Assembly (NCBI RefSeq): GCF_007096355.1
Contig: NZ_VKDF01000013.1
Location: 1-64,000, forward strand
Length of the DNA: 64,000 nucleotides
DNA from: Paracoccus sp. M683
GTDB lineage: Bacteria > Pseudomonadota > Alphaproteobacteria > Rhodobacterales > Rhodobacteraceae
Direction: 5' to 3'
The notes under the pieces are model-generated. The model did no database searches, was not told the origin of the DNA, and saw nothing but the letters and a program-made list of their open reading frames with translations. A program made the position numbers and the translations under genes. This document shows positions 18,901 through 27,452 of this stretch, in pieces (position 1 is the stretch's first letter; each line of letters starts with the position of its first letter).

Positions 18901-21900
18901 GCCGGCGCCTCGTTCGATATCGGCAGCTTCGATGCCGGACCGATGATAGAGGGAGGCGCAACCCTCGCCCAGATCGCCCGCGCGAGGCGCGAGGCATCCC
19001 AGCAGACCGGATACCGGGAAGGCGATTTCGACCCTGATGCGGTCGATGACATTGAGGTCAACAGCTTCCCGAACATCGACGCATTCAGCGATGATCCTGA
19101 GAATTTCAGGCTGCGGGCGATCGAGAAATATGATCGCGAGACCGGCATCGCGACCAAGACGCGCGTGTTCACCGAGAATGCGATCAACAAGAGTGTTCGG
19201 CCCAAGATCAACTCGCCAGAAGATGCGCTTCTGCACCTGCTGGCTGAGACCGGCCGCGTGGATATCGACCGCATTGCGGATTTGTCGGGGTCAAGCGCAG
19301 CAACGGTTCGCGAGGAACTGGCTGACAAGGTATTCGAGAACCCGGCCACGGGCGAATTTGAGACCCGCGCGAAATACCTGTCGGGGAACGTCCGGGCAAA
19401 ATTTCGCGAAGCGGAAGCGGCAATGCGCCGTGACGACCGTTTCAAGACCAACGTTGACGCTCTGGCGGCCGTCCTGCCCGATCCTATCCCGCGATCAGCA
19501 ATCGTCGTTCCGTTGGGTGCGCACTGGTTCGACCATGGCCTCTACGGCGAATTTGCCAAGGCCAAGGGTCTGAACCTCAAGGCCGAGTTCAAGCCTGCTC
19601 TGGGCTTGTGGGTGGTCGATGGCGACACGCGATCATTGGACGCACGGAACGCATGGGGGACCGAGGATCTGCCATTTGCCGATCTGATGCGCCGGGCCAT
19701 GAACAACAAACCCATGCGCGTGACAAGGACGGTCAAGAGCAGCGACGGCAGCACGTCCACCACCGTCGATGAGGAAGCCACACAGGCGGCAGCCGAGAAA
19801 GCGACCGAGATCAAAGCCGCATTTCAGGAATGGCTGTGGTCGGACGAGGCGCGCGCGGACCGGCTTGAGGAACAGTATAACGAAACGTTCAATGCCGAGG
19901 TCGCGCCATCATACGATGGTGGATATCTGACGACGCCCGGTGTCTATTCCGATTGGTCCTGGCGCCCGCACCAGACAGCGGTGATCGCGCGTATCCTGCA
20001 ATCGGGGTCGACCTATATGGCCCACACGGTCGGCGCCGGCAAAACGTCTGCCATGATCGGGGCCGGGATGGAGGCGCGGCGCCTCGGGCTGGCCAGGAAG
20101 CCTTGGTATGTGGTGCCAAACCATATGCTCGTGCAGTTCGCGACCGAATTTCAGCACCAGTATCCGCTGGCCGATATCCTTGTGGCAGACGAAAAGCGGT
20201 TCCACACCGACCGGCGCAAGCAGTTCGTCGCTGACGCAGCGACCGGAGAGTTCGATGCGGTGATCATCACTCATTCCGCGTTCGAGAAGATCCCGGCGAG
20301 CGAGGCGGCCAAGGGCCGCGTGGTGCAAGGCATCCTTGATGATATCCGCGAAATGGTGGATTCGGGAAACGACACCGGAGACCGCGGTAAGGATGCAGGC
20401 CAGCAGCAGGCCACGCTTGGCGCGCTTAACTCCATCGCCGCCCAGCTTGGCATCAAGATCGAGAAGGAAAAGGGTGTCAGCACAGCCAAGAAGATCGCGC
20501 AGGTTCTGGAACAGGCTGAACAGCGGCTGTCGAAGCTGACCAGCGACACCCGCAAGGATGCAGTGTTCGATTTTGATGAGATCGGCGTGGATATGCTGTT
20601 CGTCGACGAGGCGCATCTGTTCCGAAAGCTGTCCTTCGCGACGACCAACGGCAATATCAAGGGGATCGACCCGGCCGGTAGCCAAGCGTCCATGGACCTG
20701 TTCATCAAGTCACGGATCGTGAACGAGCGAAATCCGGGGCGCGGGCTGGTCTTGGCATCGGGAACACCCATCACCAACACCATGGCCGAACTCTATACGC
20801 TTTCGCGGCTGATGCAGCCGGAGGCGCTGGAGGAACGCAATATCACGGCGTTCGACGCTTGGGCTGCAACCTTTGGCGAGGTGGCTTCTGAACTCGAACA
20901 GACCCCCGATGGCGGCTACAAGGAGGTCTCGCGCTTCTCGAAATTCGTGAACACGCCGGAATTGTCGCTGATGGTGCGGCAGATCATGGACGTTGTGACC
21001 TCTGCCGACCTCGAACAGTATGTGACCCGACCGAAGCTGAAGGATGGCGGGCGAAATCTTGTGGTGGTCGACGCAACACCTGAGCAGCAGGCGTTTCAGG
21101 GTGCACTTGCGGCACGCATGACCGCGATTTCCAAGCGCAAAGGGCCGGTGCAGAAGGGTGATGATATCCTGCTTTCGGTCATCAACGACGGGCGACTGGC
21201 CGCAATCGACATGCGTCTGGTCGACCCGTCGAGCGATGGCGCCGGCTCGAAGCTGGAGCGCATGATCGGCAATATCTTCAAGAGGTGGAAGGACGGTGCT
21301 GACGCTGGCTTTCATTCGGTCAAGCCCGGCGGCGGCTATGCCGACAAGCCCACCATGCGCGGCCCATCCACGCAGATCGTCTTTTCCACGCTTGGAATCG
21401 ACGCCAGCAAGCACAACCCGGATTTCTCGGTGCATCGCTTCATCAAGGCCGAACTGATGCGCCGCGGTGTTCCAGAGCGGGATATCGTGCTGGCCAAGGA
21501 TCTGAAATCGCATGCCCAGAAACAGCGGGCATTCAACGACATGAACGAGGGCAAGAAGCGTATCCTCGTTGGGTCGAAATCCATCTTCACGGGCGTTAAT
21601 GCGCAACGCCGCATCGCCTCAATCCACAACCTCGATCCGCTCTGGTATCCGGCCGACGATGAACAACGCAACGGTCGCGGGCTGCGCCAGGGCAACATGA
21701 ACCCCGAAATCGAGATTCTGGATTACTCTACCAAGGGCACCTATGACGCAACCATGTGGCAGATGATGGCGCGCAAGGCGGCGTTCATCGAGGCCTTCTA
21801 TCGGGGCGACCCGACCCAGCGCGACATGGAAGACATGGGTGAGGCCAGCCAATTCGAGCAGGCGAAGGCCATGACGACGCGCGATCCGCGCATCCTCAAA

Positions 21901-24900
21901 CTGACCGACATGAAGGCTGCGCGCGACAAGCTGCGGCGACGTGCCGGCGCTGTGGACACCCAGCGGGCCCGGTTGCGCAGCGAGATCCGCACCAAACTGC
22001 GGGAAATGGAGTTCTACGACGAGAAGATCGAGCGTGCCGAGCCAATCGCGGCCAGTGTGCCGGACCTGAGCGGCGACAAGTTTGCAATCAAGATCGGGGG
22101 CAAGAACTTCGACAGCCGATCGGACGCCGGAAAGGCGTTGATCAATGTAGCCGAGGAAATGGCTGCAGCCAACGTCTATGTCGAGGAACAGCGCGTCGGC
22201 GAGATCGGCGGATTTACCATCGAGGCCATGCACCGGATCACGGACGGGTCGACCAGCTTCTCGGTCAGGTTCGCGGCTGATGAAGATCAGGATGCGGGAT
22301 GGAGTGATGATGCTGTCGGGCTGGTCCGCAGGATCGAAAACGCGCTGAACGCGCCGGCGAACAAGCTTGACTATTACCGGAAGAACCGCGCGCAGTCCGA
22401 AAAGGCCGCAGAGGCCGCCCGCAAGTCCCTTGCCGAGGTGAAGGACTTTGCCCAGGCCGACGAACTCGCGCAGACAGATAGTGATATCGCGGCTCTGGAA
22501 GCCGAACTGCTGGCCGACAGCGCCAGCAACGACGCGCCGAAGGAATCTCGCTTCGGCGATGAACCTGTTGCCACCCTGACCGGGAACGAGTTGGGCGAGT
22601 GGTCCGATATGCTGGACCTGCAGCGCAAGGCGCGGAAATGGTATCGTGAAAACCTGCAAGGTTCCACGGTCGTCAACCTTGCCACGGGCTGGCCGATCAA
22701 GTTCACCCGTGCGGGAAGCGGCAAGATAGGCGGCAAGCGGCCCGACTACCTGTTGAAGGCTGTCCCCGGTTTGTTTGACCTTCTCGAAAATGCGAAACTG
22801 GATGGACAGCCAGAAGCTGATCGGTATGCCCGTGAAGGGATGAAGGCATTCCATCGGTTCGTAGCGCCTGTTTCGATCGACGGAGATACCAAGCTGGTCC
22901 ACATGGTCATTCGCGAAATGCAGGATGGCCGCATGTTCTATGACTTGAACTTGGGTTCTGATGTCAGCGCCCGAGCCGAGGGCCCGATGGACGCGCGGGA
23001 AGCCCGCATGGAGCCAGAATTACAAATCAGCGCCGACACGCTCAATATAGCGTTTGCCGACGCGGAAATCAATTCCGACCCTAAGCTGACGCCCGCGCTG
23101 GCCCGACAAATAAACGAGGTGGCCCACGCAGAACTGGCCAAGGTCGGGATTGGCAGGCAGGTAAGCGCCGAGGCGGGCGGCGCCGGCAAGGCAACCGGCA
23201 GCTATCACGCGGGCGTCATCCGTATCCTGCGCAATCGAGGGCGAGGCTGGAAGCACACGCTGGATCACGAGATCATCCATGCGCTGCGCGACGGCGACCT
23301 GTGGGGCGGCAGTCATGGCCTTTTCACCGCCGAGGAATGGCGCACACTGGTCAAGGCAGCACGGAGCGATGCAGCGATCAAGGCGCGCGTCGAGAAGGCA
23401 TATTCCGACAAGTCGACAGTCCAGCAGACCGAGGAAATGGTTGCGGAACTCTATGCCGATTGGGCGCAGGGGCGGCGCACAGAGGCATCTGGCCCCCTTG
23501 GCCGCGCATTCCAGCGGATCCGCGACTTCTTCAGGGCTGTCGCCCGCGCCCTGCGGGGCGAGAACATGAACGAGGCCGCCGCGATCATGGAGCGCATCGC
23601 ATCGGGCGAGATCGGCGGGCGCGGTCCTGACGGGCCGGGCGGTGTCGACCGGCAGGCGATGCGGGAACAGCGAGAAATGGGGCCGTTTGGGGCTGTCATT
23701 CGGGGACATGAAGGTAACTGGAAAGATGCCGCGCTAGCTTTGGAGGCGATCAAGGACGGCGAGGCCGTCGATGCGCTGACCCATCCTGAAGTCGGAGGCA
23801 TAGCCCTTGTATGGGGAAAGGAAGGAACGAGCCGTAGCGACGGATACGGCCTGTCCAAGCTGATCGCCTGGCATCCCGAAATCTTGGACGATCTTCAAGG
23901 CCGGATCTCGCGCATGGTGGTGACAAGTCGGTCGGATAACCGCATCCAGCTTGAAAGCAAACGTGACCGCGCGGGCGTTCGCCTTGATTGGGATGGAAAA
24001 ACCGGCAAGTGGCTAATCGGAGCATATGAGAAAGGAGCACCGCGTCTCACCGAGAAGTTTACAGGCACTCTCAGTGAATTGTGGGGCGGCATGTCTCCGC
24101 AACCCCGGCGCGGCAATGGTGACTATACCACGACATCGCGCGAGGTCAAAGAGCAACGCGACATGGGCGGCACGACGCCGGAACAGGATCGTTCCTTGGT
24201 TCGGTCCATCCTCGACGGTGTGGCAGGTGCCGCGAAGGATGCCGGCCGCATTGCCAAGGGCCTGCCCGGCGAGATCAGGAAGCGCGGCACCAAAGAGGGC
24301 TTGTCCAATGCCCTGACTGACGCCATGGCCATGGGTGACAAGGGGAAAACCTCGATTCTGTCTCTGGTGCCGGGGCGGGCCCTCTTTACCGAACTGTCGA
24401 GCGAATTGCCCTCGGCGCGCACCTATCTGCGCACCAAGGATAATATGGACGCTCTGCGTAACGAATGGCATGCCCGCGCTGATGAGACGGCGCAGGGCTG
24501 GCGCAAGCTGCTGTCCGATGCGGACATGAACGCGGAACTGATGGACCTCATGCACGAGGCCACGCTGGCCCAGGTTGACCCCTCGGAGCGGCGCCAGTCC
24601 ACCATCGATGAAAACGACCGGCGGCTTGTCGATGAGTTCGCCGCGCACCCGCGCGTGCGTCAGGCGGCCCGTGATCGGATCGCGGCCGACGAGCGCGACG
24701 CCGCGCGCTGGTCCGATCTGCGCACCCGGTTCAACAAGTTGCCCAAAGCCTATCAGGATATGTTCCGCCGGGTGCGCGACGACTATTCGGCGATGGCCGA
24801 TGCGACCGAGGAAGCGGTTTTGGACAACGTGAAGAAGTCCATGGCGGCCGCGACGCGGCGGGCGCAACAGGTCTTTGACCGCCGTATGCGCGAGATCGCG

Positions 24901-27126
24901 GACGAGGGGTTGAAGGGCGACGAGAAGGCGCGGGCCGAGAAGGACGCGAAAGCAGCACTGACCCGCGCCAAGGCCCGCGGTGCTTTCGCCGCGCGACAGA
25001 AGGTGTCCGGGCTCAGGTCTCGATTCGAGGCGAACCGGCTGCAAGGCCCGTATTTCCCGCTGGCGCGCTTCGGCGACTTCTTCGCCACCGTCAGGGACGC
25101 ATCCGGCGAAGTGGTGTCCTTCTCTCGCTTTGAGCGCGAGCGCGATCTGAAGGCCTTTGCCGCCGAGATGAAAGCCACGCCGGGCTTGACCGTGGAACAG
25201 GGCGTGCTGTCGAACGCCAAGGACGTGCGCGGTTCGGTCGACCCCAATTTCGTGGCCGAGGTCGAGGCGATGCTGGGCGATGCTGGCGTCGGGGGCGACG
25301 TGATGGATCAGGTCTGGCAGCACTGGCTTGCGACGCTTCCCGATCTGTCGTTGAGGACGAACCGCATCCACCGCAAGGGCCGGACCGGGTTCAGCGCCGA
25401 CGCCTTCCGCGCCTTCGGTCGGCAAATGTTCCATGGCAGCCATCAGTTGACCCGCCTCAAGTATGGCGTCGACCTGACCGAGGCTCTGGACAAGATGGAT
25501 CGCGAGGCGCAACTGGCCAAAAATCCGGTGCGGGCCGGACTGGTCGTCAACGAGATGAACCGCCGGCACCAGTTCACCATGAACCCGACCAATGCGAGTT
25601 GGACGCAATGGTTCTCAAGCGGGGCCTTCGTGTGGCACCTCGCAATATCGCCGGCTTCGGCCATGGTCAACATATCGCAGACGACGGTTGTCGGCATCCC
25701 GATCCTGTCAGCAGCGTTCCAGAAGCAAGGTGCGACCGGCGCATCGCGCGAACTGGCGCGGGCGCTGGCCGACTTCACGCGCGGCCGCGGCCTGGCTGGA
25801 AAAAGCAGCAAGGTCAGCGATGATGAAATCCGGGCACTCGCTGCGGCCTATCATCGCGGCATGATCGACAAGTCGCAGGCGCATGACTTGGCGGGCGTGG
25901 GCGAGACAGGGGTGGAATACAGCGATGTGCGCGCGCGCTGGATGGCGAAAGCATCGTTCTTCTTCCACCACGCCGAGAGGCTCAACCGGGAAGTCACCTT
26001 CCTTGCCGCCTATCGAATGGCCCGGAAGGACGGACGGTCCCATGATACTGCGGTCGATCAAGCCGGGGATCTGACGTGGAAAACCCATTTCGATTACCAG
26101 AACACGAGCAAGCCTCGCTTCATGCAGGGGGATTTCCCCAAGGTGCTACTGACCTTCCGCAATTTCACGGTCAACATGCTGTGGCGCCTGTTCCGCGACA
26201 CGCATCAGGCGATCAACGCCGAGAAGCCCGCGGATCGCGCCGTCGCGCGGCGCCAGGTGCTGGGTATGACCGCCTCGATGATGCTGCATGCAGGTATCAA
26301 GGGGACTTGGGGCTATGGTATCGCGATGATGCTGGCGGGCCTGTTCTTCGACGGTGGCGACGACGAGGCAGAGGAAGAATTGAAGCGGATATTCGTCGGT
26401 TCGCCTGATGATACCGGCGCTGCTGCGGCGCTGCGCCGCAATATCGGCGGCCTGATGTTGAACGGACTGCCCGGCCATGTCACCGGAACCAGTCTGTCGG
26501 AGCGCATTGGCATGCCGAACCTCTGGTTCCGCGACAGCGGAAAGAACCTTGAAGGCAAGGACGCCTATCTTGAAATGCTTCAGGGTTTGGTTGGGCCGGG
26601 CGTTGGCCTGTTGGCGATCCCCTATGATGTGGCATCGGCCGCGTCTGATGGTCATTACTGGCGCGCGCTGGAGAAAGCCGTGCCCGGCGCGGTCGGCGAC
26701 GGCATGAAGTCCGGTCGGTATCTCTATGAGGGCGTCACGACCTGGAACGGTGATGACGTGGTGCCCGATGTTTCGGCCTATCAGGCACTCGTTCAGGCAA
26801 TCGGTTTCACGCCTGCAGAGGTCGCGGAACGATACGAGGCCAACCGGCGAATGATGAATGAGCAAGAGCGGCTGATGAACGAGCGTGGTTCGATCCAAGG
26901 CGCAGCAGCGAAGTCGATCATCAGCGGCGAGCCTTTGTCACCGAAGATCATGGACCAAATCAGGGATTGGAACCGCGAGGTGCCGGAATACCCGATCACG
27001 GCTGATACCATCCGGCAATCGGTGCAGGGCCGCCGTCGATCGAGCCAGCGGAACGAGTATGGTATCCAGTTGAACCCCAAGCTGAATAACCGGATCCGTG
27101 GTGAGCAGGCGGCCATGGTCTACTAG
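12973..27126 (+). CDS. Giant polyvalent virion protein: internal-virion segments + adenine methylase + SNF2-type helicase + zincin + PBECR nuclease
   Basis: 4717 aa from GTG 12973. By eye: residues ~50-110 are weakly transglycosylase-like; 270-430 is a Gly/Ala-rich hydrophobic region suited to membrane insertion; 430-1500 is a run of low-complexity linkers with small helical modules. About 1540-1770 is an N6-adenine methylase with FEPGMGVGGFAG and the catalytic NPPF at 1667-1670. About 2330-2930 is an SNF2-like helicase: Walker A GAGKT 2354-2358, DEAH 2545-2548, SGTPIT 2596-2601, and NGRGLRQG late. HEIIH at 3432-3436 marks a zincin. About 3570-3700 matches the PBECR (barnase/EndoU/colicin-like) domain (HPEVGGIALVWGKEG, then SRSDNRIQLESK). 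About 3760-4717 is a helical LPD38-like region with LTFRNFTVNMLWRL. Such polyvalent proteins are packaged and injected with phage DNA. One unbroken 14-kb frame argues for function. Confidence 0.85.
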   Translation: MPKPQPMGLSLARLPFSTDPYSEQIEQEKSALRGRGVVLPGDEPVKEKPKVDGASTKAEIEAISRESNVPANVLMALAEKDGAGDGAAAIESARRNAQSLRGKDLAATVDGAVLDRAEAIRKAVYPDAPNTVSVKKDDPFEGEGVGSLLKRRGQQLIAGATDAVAGVAEGAALAERARRDDANDLMTVQAEELSKRIDAMRANLPKMTPAQRESAERILPNLEQKLSTYQRGMDATRKGRSLADTGAYQAGTAIKDASKETFGEPDKRDDGLWSQVARGGGNVVGMIGTALSPVGAGGAALSGMGMTQRQMYEEALASGVDEKTATQVAQIGTAIGMTEMVPVLNAIKPLAKPLQQRITGTLSRRLMKIAESSGEEAAQEALSQLMQNATAKGYYDPDRGIMDGVGMAALVGGIIGGGMGTVGAMRTPGEKPQPEALPAPDRLALPSPGAFALPAPSDRSRAGLNFPGAPRIVNPQGGAAAPASDPFPQVDEKGRLEKALERAPGAAPVAAGIPGVEPGSTITVTDGPTGEVFSDAVFIGATDRGIEVEIAGERLTIDPNEITSGAVSIAPVAAPEQEAGTDADIIARDEGEPATEPVLPDSADDARDGRGAGDAGPVLHGDTDARAGAGNAETDAERGDASVLASDDSGLAGGLAVEPDAGQRDAALTPRDPLGAKAQSAVDQITPPGARRVTIEDEIAAMSPEQARKSLTSLQQAARSQGWNLRRTRMRDALEKVIAAAPPAVIDTESEALTGEIITPEDDAARQQDAAKQAGFELTAPPVPARAPWWTNADEATRAAIVKEAGPIAARDLKDAMVWDRMTNDGKRALQDAYGRLYRAGKIENAGTIEAPRPALAAMDKASLVIEPIRAKAAILRGWTGPDAPEVPGVSIKHDAKEGGWIFSRKHEDKVRSALGLMGTPAPEVIAQAPTVADAAAETAPDPNDAPETVESGPKPLPKPSERAEMMAEAMGLDDPYSAGRIQEEAEREGWENLAFQFKIEKPDGRHSYAWTDSQGKVIARMKRMGMPAALKDGRYRDALSAAIPVAEAKFKPAWAFRKAWEAPGEVRAPQKNTPAQDRPKPGDSAYTRDDAVADLHALEGQRNGGMIADARLEERINKQRNLVESLSKSEADTTAGSREDPAPARERAWSNPPAPLSPQPHGPRRFDWWWTNNPNKRGVALANARLDTSLSRKLSGEVSDALTPDQYGALTDAIFGPHAENKPTKSTPKIQQAQAQAAQVEEPAQVAPKVAQPTQGVLGVLSQEKQDRAAELKARLAAKARNQASSGIDPEYITLGGELVALYIEAGAKRFGQMLRDFAESTGLTLREAQAPMRAAYNHVRDDMDLNGQDVSDMDDAAAVMAEVRAALAEADAAPDQSAISQSPAENDNIAAGQEPEEASDDRRTDGSNAGASPRRGPEADQSGRTQSLGEPGARGGRPNARDDGPGREDRGARAERGADAERDDLSRVAGGTDRADRGARNHVIPEGGLALAGGDKTRARNAVKAIETLRTLEREGRPASRDERQALSLYSGSGTLAPALPNSEGKVRFPDIAADLDRLLTPEERATVEKTSQYAFYTAEPVLRNMWNLAMQLGITGGQVFEPGMGVGGFAGTMPKGFFGKYSGIELDHITAKIAAALYPNHHIKHGDFIKTPMPQDYYDLAIGNPPFARTQIKADPSYPQGFMIHDYFFAKTLDSVRPGGLLMFVTSAGTMNKIDSKARDYMADRADLVGAIRLPNTAFAENGTQVTTDIIVLRKRHAGEAEADPSWRESTAVALPDKDGGTVELAVNRYFQAHPEMILGEQGAFDTLVGRPRIGVRAKPEADLATDLAAAVARFPRKITSMGDPQQMMIGPRDAKAGETKAGSYYLKDGDLWQFDGSEGKPVQRRAKGQSGLTKADYELVTDLLPLRNALREVYSADLAGADAVKARKRLNKEYDAFVSKRGPINKVETTLRRPSAVQMEGLRQQAAEDARAAGASFDIGSFDAGPMIEGGATLAQIARARREASQQTGYREGDFDPDAVDDIEVNSFPNIDAFSDDPENFRLRAIEKYDRETGIATKTRVFTENAINKSVRPKINSPEDALLHLLAETGRVDIDRIADLSGSSAATVREELADKVFENPATGEFETRAKYLSGNVRAKFREAEAAMRRDDRFKTNVDALAAVLPDPIPRSAIVVPLGAHWFDHGLYGEFAKAKGLNLKAEFKPALGLWVVDGDTRSLDARNAWGTEDLPFADLMRRAMNNKPMRVTRTVKSSDGSTSTTVDEEATQAAAEKATEIKAAFQEWLWSDEARADRLEEQYNETFNAEVAPSYDGGYLTTPGVYSDWSWRPHQTAVIARILQSGSTYMAHTVGAGKTSAMIGAGMEARRLGLARKPWYVVPNHMLVQFATEFQHQYPLADILVADEKRFHTDRRKQFVADAATGEFDAVIITHSAFEKIPASEAAKGRVVQGILDDIREMVDSGNDTGDRGKDAGQQQATLGALNSIAAQLGIKIEKEKGVSTAKKIAQVLEQAEQRLSKLTSDTRKDAVFDFDEIGVDMLFVDEAHLFRKLSFATTNGNIKGIDPAGSQASMDLFIKSRIVNERNPGRGLVLASGTPITNTMAELYTLSRLMQPEALEERNITAFDAWAATFGEVASELEQTPDGGYKEVSRFSKFVNTPELSLMVRQIMDVVTSADLEQYVTRPKLKDGGRNLVVVDATPEQQAFQGALAARMTAISKRKGPVQKGDDILLSVINDGRLAAIDMRLVDPSSDGAGSKLERMIGNIFKRWKDGADAGFHSVKPGGGYADKPTMRGPSTQIVFSTLGIDASKHNPDFSVHRFIKAELMRRGVPERDIVLAKDLKSHAQKQRAFNDMNEGKKRILVGSKSIFTGVNAQRRIASIHNLDPLWYPADDEQRNGRGLRQGNMNPEIEILDYSTKGTYDATMWQMMARKAAFIEAFYRGDPTQRDMEDMGEASQFEQAKAMTTRDPRILKLTDMKAARDKLRRRAGAVDTQRARLRSEIRTKLREMEFYDEKIERAEPIAASVPDLSGDKFAIKIGGKNFDSRSDAGKALINVAEEMAAANVYVEEQRVGEIGGFTIEAMHRITDGSTSFSVRFAADEDQDAGWSDDAVGLVRRIENALNAPANKLDYYRKNRAQSEKAAEAARKSLAEVKDFAQADELAQTDSDIAALEAELLADSASNDAPKESRFGDEPVATLTGNELGEWSDMLDLQRKARKWYRENLQGSTVVNLATGWPIKFTRAGSGKIGGKRPDYLLKAVPGLFDLLENAKLDGQPEADRYAREGMKAFHRFVAPVSIDGDTKLVHMVIREMQDGRMFYDLNLGSDVSARAEGPMDAREARMEPELQISADTLNIAFADAEINSDPKLTPALARQINEVAHAELAKVGIGRQVSAEAGGAGKATGSYHAGVIRILRNRGRGWKHTLDHEIIHALRDGDLWGGSHGLFTAEEWRTLVKAARSDAAIKARVEKAYSDKSTVQQTEEMVAELYADWAQGRRTEASGPLGRAFQRIRDFFRAVARALRGENMNEAAAIMERIASGEIGGRGPDGPGGVDRQAMREQREMGPFGAVIRGHEGNWKDAALALEAIKDGEAVDALTHPEVGGIALVWGKEGTSRSDGYGLSKLIAWHPEILDDLQGRISRMVVTSRSDNRIQLESKRDRAGVRLDWDGKTGKWLIGAYEKGAPRLTEKFTGTLSELWGGMSPQPRRGNGDYTTTSREVKEQRDMGGTTPEQDRSLVRSILDGVAGAAKDAGRIAKGLPGEIRKRGTKEGLSNALTDAMAMGDKGKTSILSLVPGRALFTELSSELPSARTYLRTKDNMDALRNEWHARADETAQGWRKLLSDADMNAELMDLMHEATLAQVDPSERRQSTIDENDRRLVDEFAAHPRVRQAARDRIAADERDAARWSDLRTRFNKLPKAYQDMFRRVRDDYSAMADATEEAVLDNVKKSMAAATRRAQQVFDRRMREIADEGLKGDEKARAEKDAKAALTRAKARGAFAARQKVSGLRSRFEANRLQGPYFPLARFGDFFATVRDASGEVVSFSRFERERDLKAFAAEMKATPGLTVEQGVLSNAKDVRGSVDPNFVAEVEAMLGDAGVGGDVMDQVWQHWLATLPDLSLRTNRIHRKGRTGFSADAFRAFGRQMFHGSHQLTRLKYGVDLTEALDKMDREAQLAKNPVRAGLVVNEMNRRHQFTMNPTNASWTQWFSSGAFVWHLAISPASAMVNISQTTVVGIPILSAAFQKQGATGASRELARALADFTRGRGLAGKSSKVSDDEIRALAAAYHRGMIDKSQAHDLAGVGETGVEYSDVRARWMAKASFFFHHAERLNREVTFLAAYRMARKDGRSHDTAVDQAGDLTWKTHFDYQNTSKPRFMQGDFPKVLLTFRNFTVNMLWRLFRDTHQAINAEKPADRAVARRQVLGMTASMMLHAGIKGTWGYGIAMMLAGLFFDGGDDEAEEELKRIFVGSPDDTGAAAALRRNIGGLMLNGLPGHVTGTSLSERIGMPNLWFRDSGKNLEGKDAYLEMLQGLVGPGVGLLAIPYDVASAASDGHYWRALEKAVPGAVGDGMKSGRYLYEGVTTWNGDDVVPDVSAYQALVQAIGFTPAEVAERYEANRRMMNEQERLMNERGSIQGAAAKSIISGEPLSPKIMDQIRDWNREVPEYPITADTIRQSVQGRRRSSQRNEYGIQLNPKLNNRIRGEQAAMVY

Positions 27127-27206
27127 GTCTAGCGCCGCAAGCCACCATCAGGTATAGTTTGTCCATCTGAGCGCATGACGTGCTTTCGCCTTTCGCGGAG
27201 CGTATC

Positions 27207-27452
27207 ATGGCAGACTATCCCGTAACCGTTGCAGACCAAGACGATTGGAAGGCGCTGCCAGTGCCGGCCGCCGATGCTATCGTCCAGTGTCAGGGCCGAC
27301 CGATCAAGATCACGGTCAGCGTGGACCTGAACGACGTGGCGGGAATCAACCTGCAGCCCAATCAGGTCGTTCGCATTGCTGCCGGACAGCAAGCCCGAAT
27401 TCGGCCGAACGGCGGATTCGGTGGGGTCGCGGTTATGGAGGCCCTGTCCTGA
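27207..27452 (+). CDS. Small phage structural protein
   Basis: 81 aa from ATG 27207 with GCGGAG 8 bp upstream; this start is preferred to a longer in-frame option at 27180. The sequence is beta-rich (VTVADQDDWKALPVPAADAI; ITVSVDLNDVAGINLQPNQV) with no helices or membrane segment. Its stop shares one base with the next start (TGATG), so it is coupled to the SGNH tail protein and may be a partner or base for it. The remaining 80 bp upstream separates it from the giant gene. Confidence 0.6.
   Translation: MADYPVTVADQDDWKALPVPAADAIVQCQGRPIKITVSVDLNDVAGINLQPNQVVRIAAGQQARIRPNGGFGGVAVMEALS

Noticed and set aside
27245-27451. N-terminal extension of the SGNH tail protein
   Set aside because: The extension lies over the 81-aa gene in another frame; the ATG at 27452 with the TGATG coupling is the better start.
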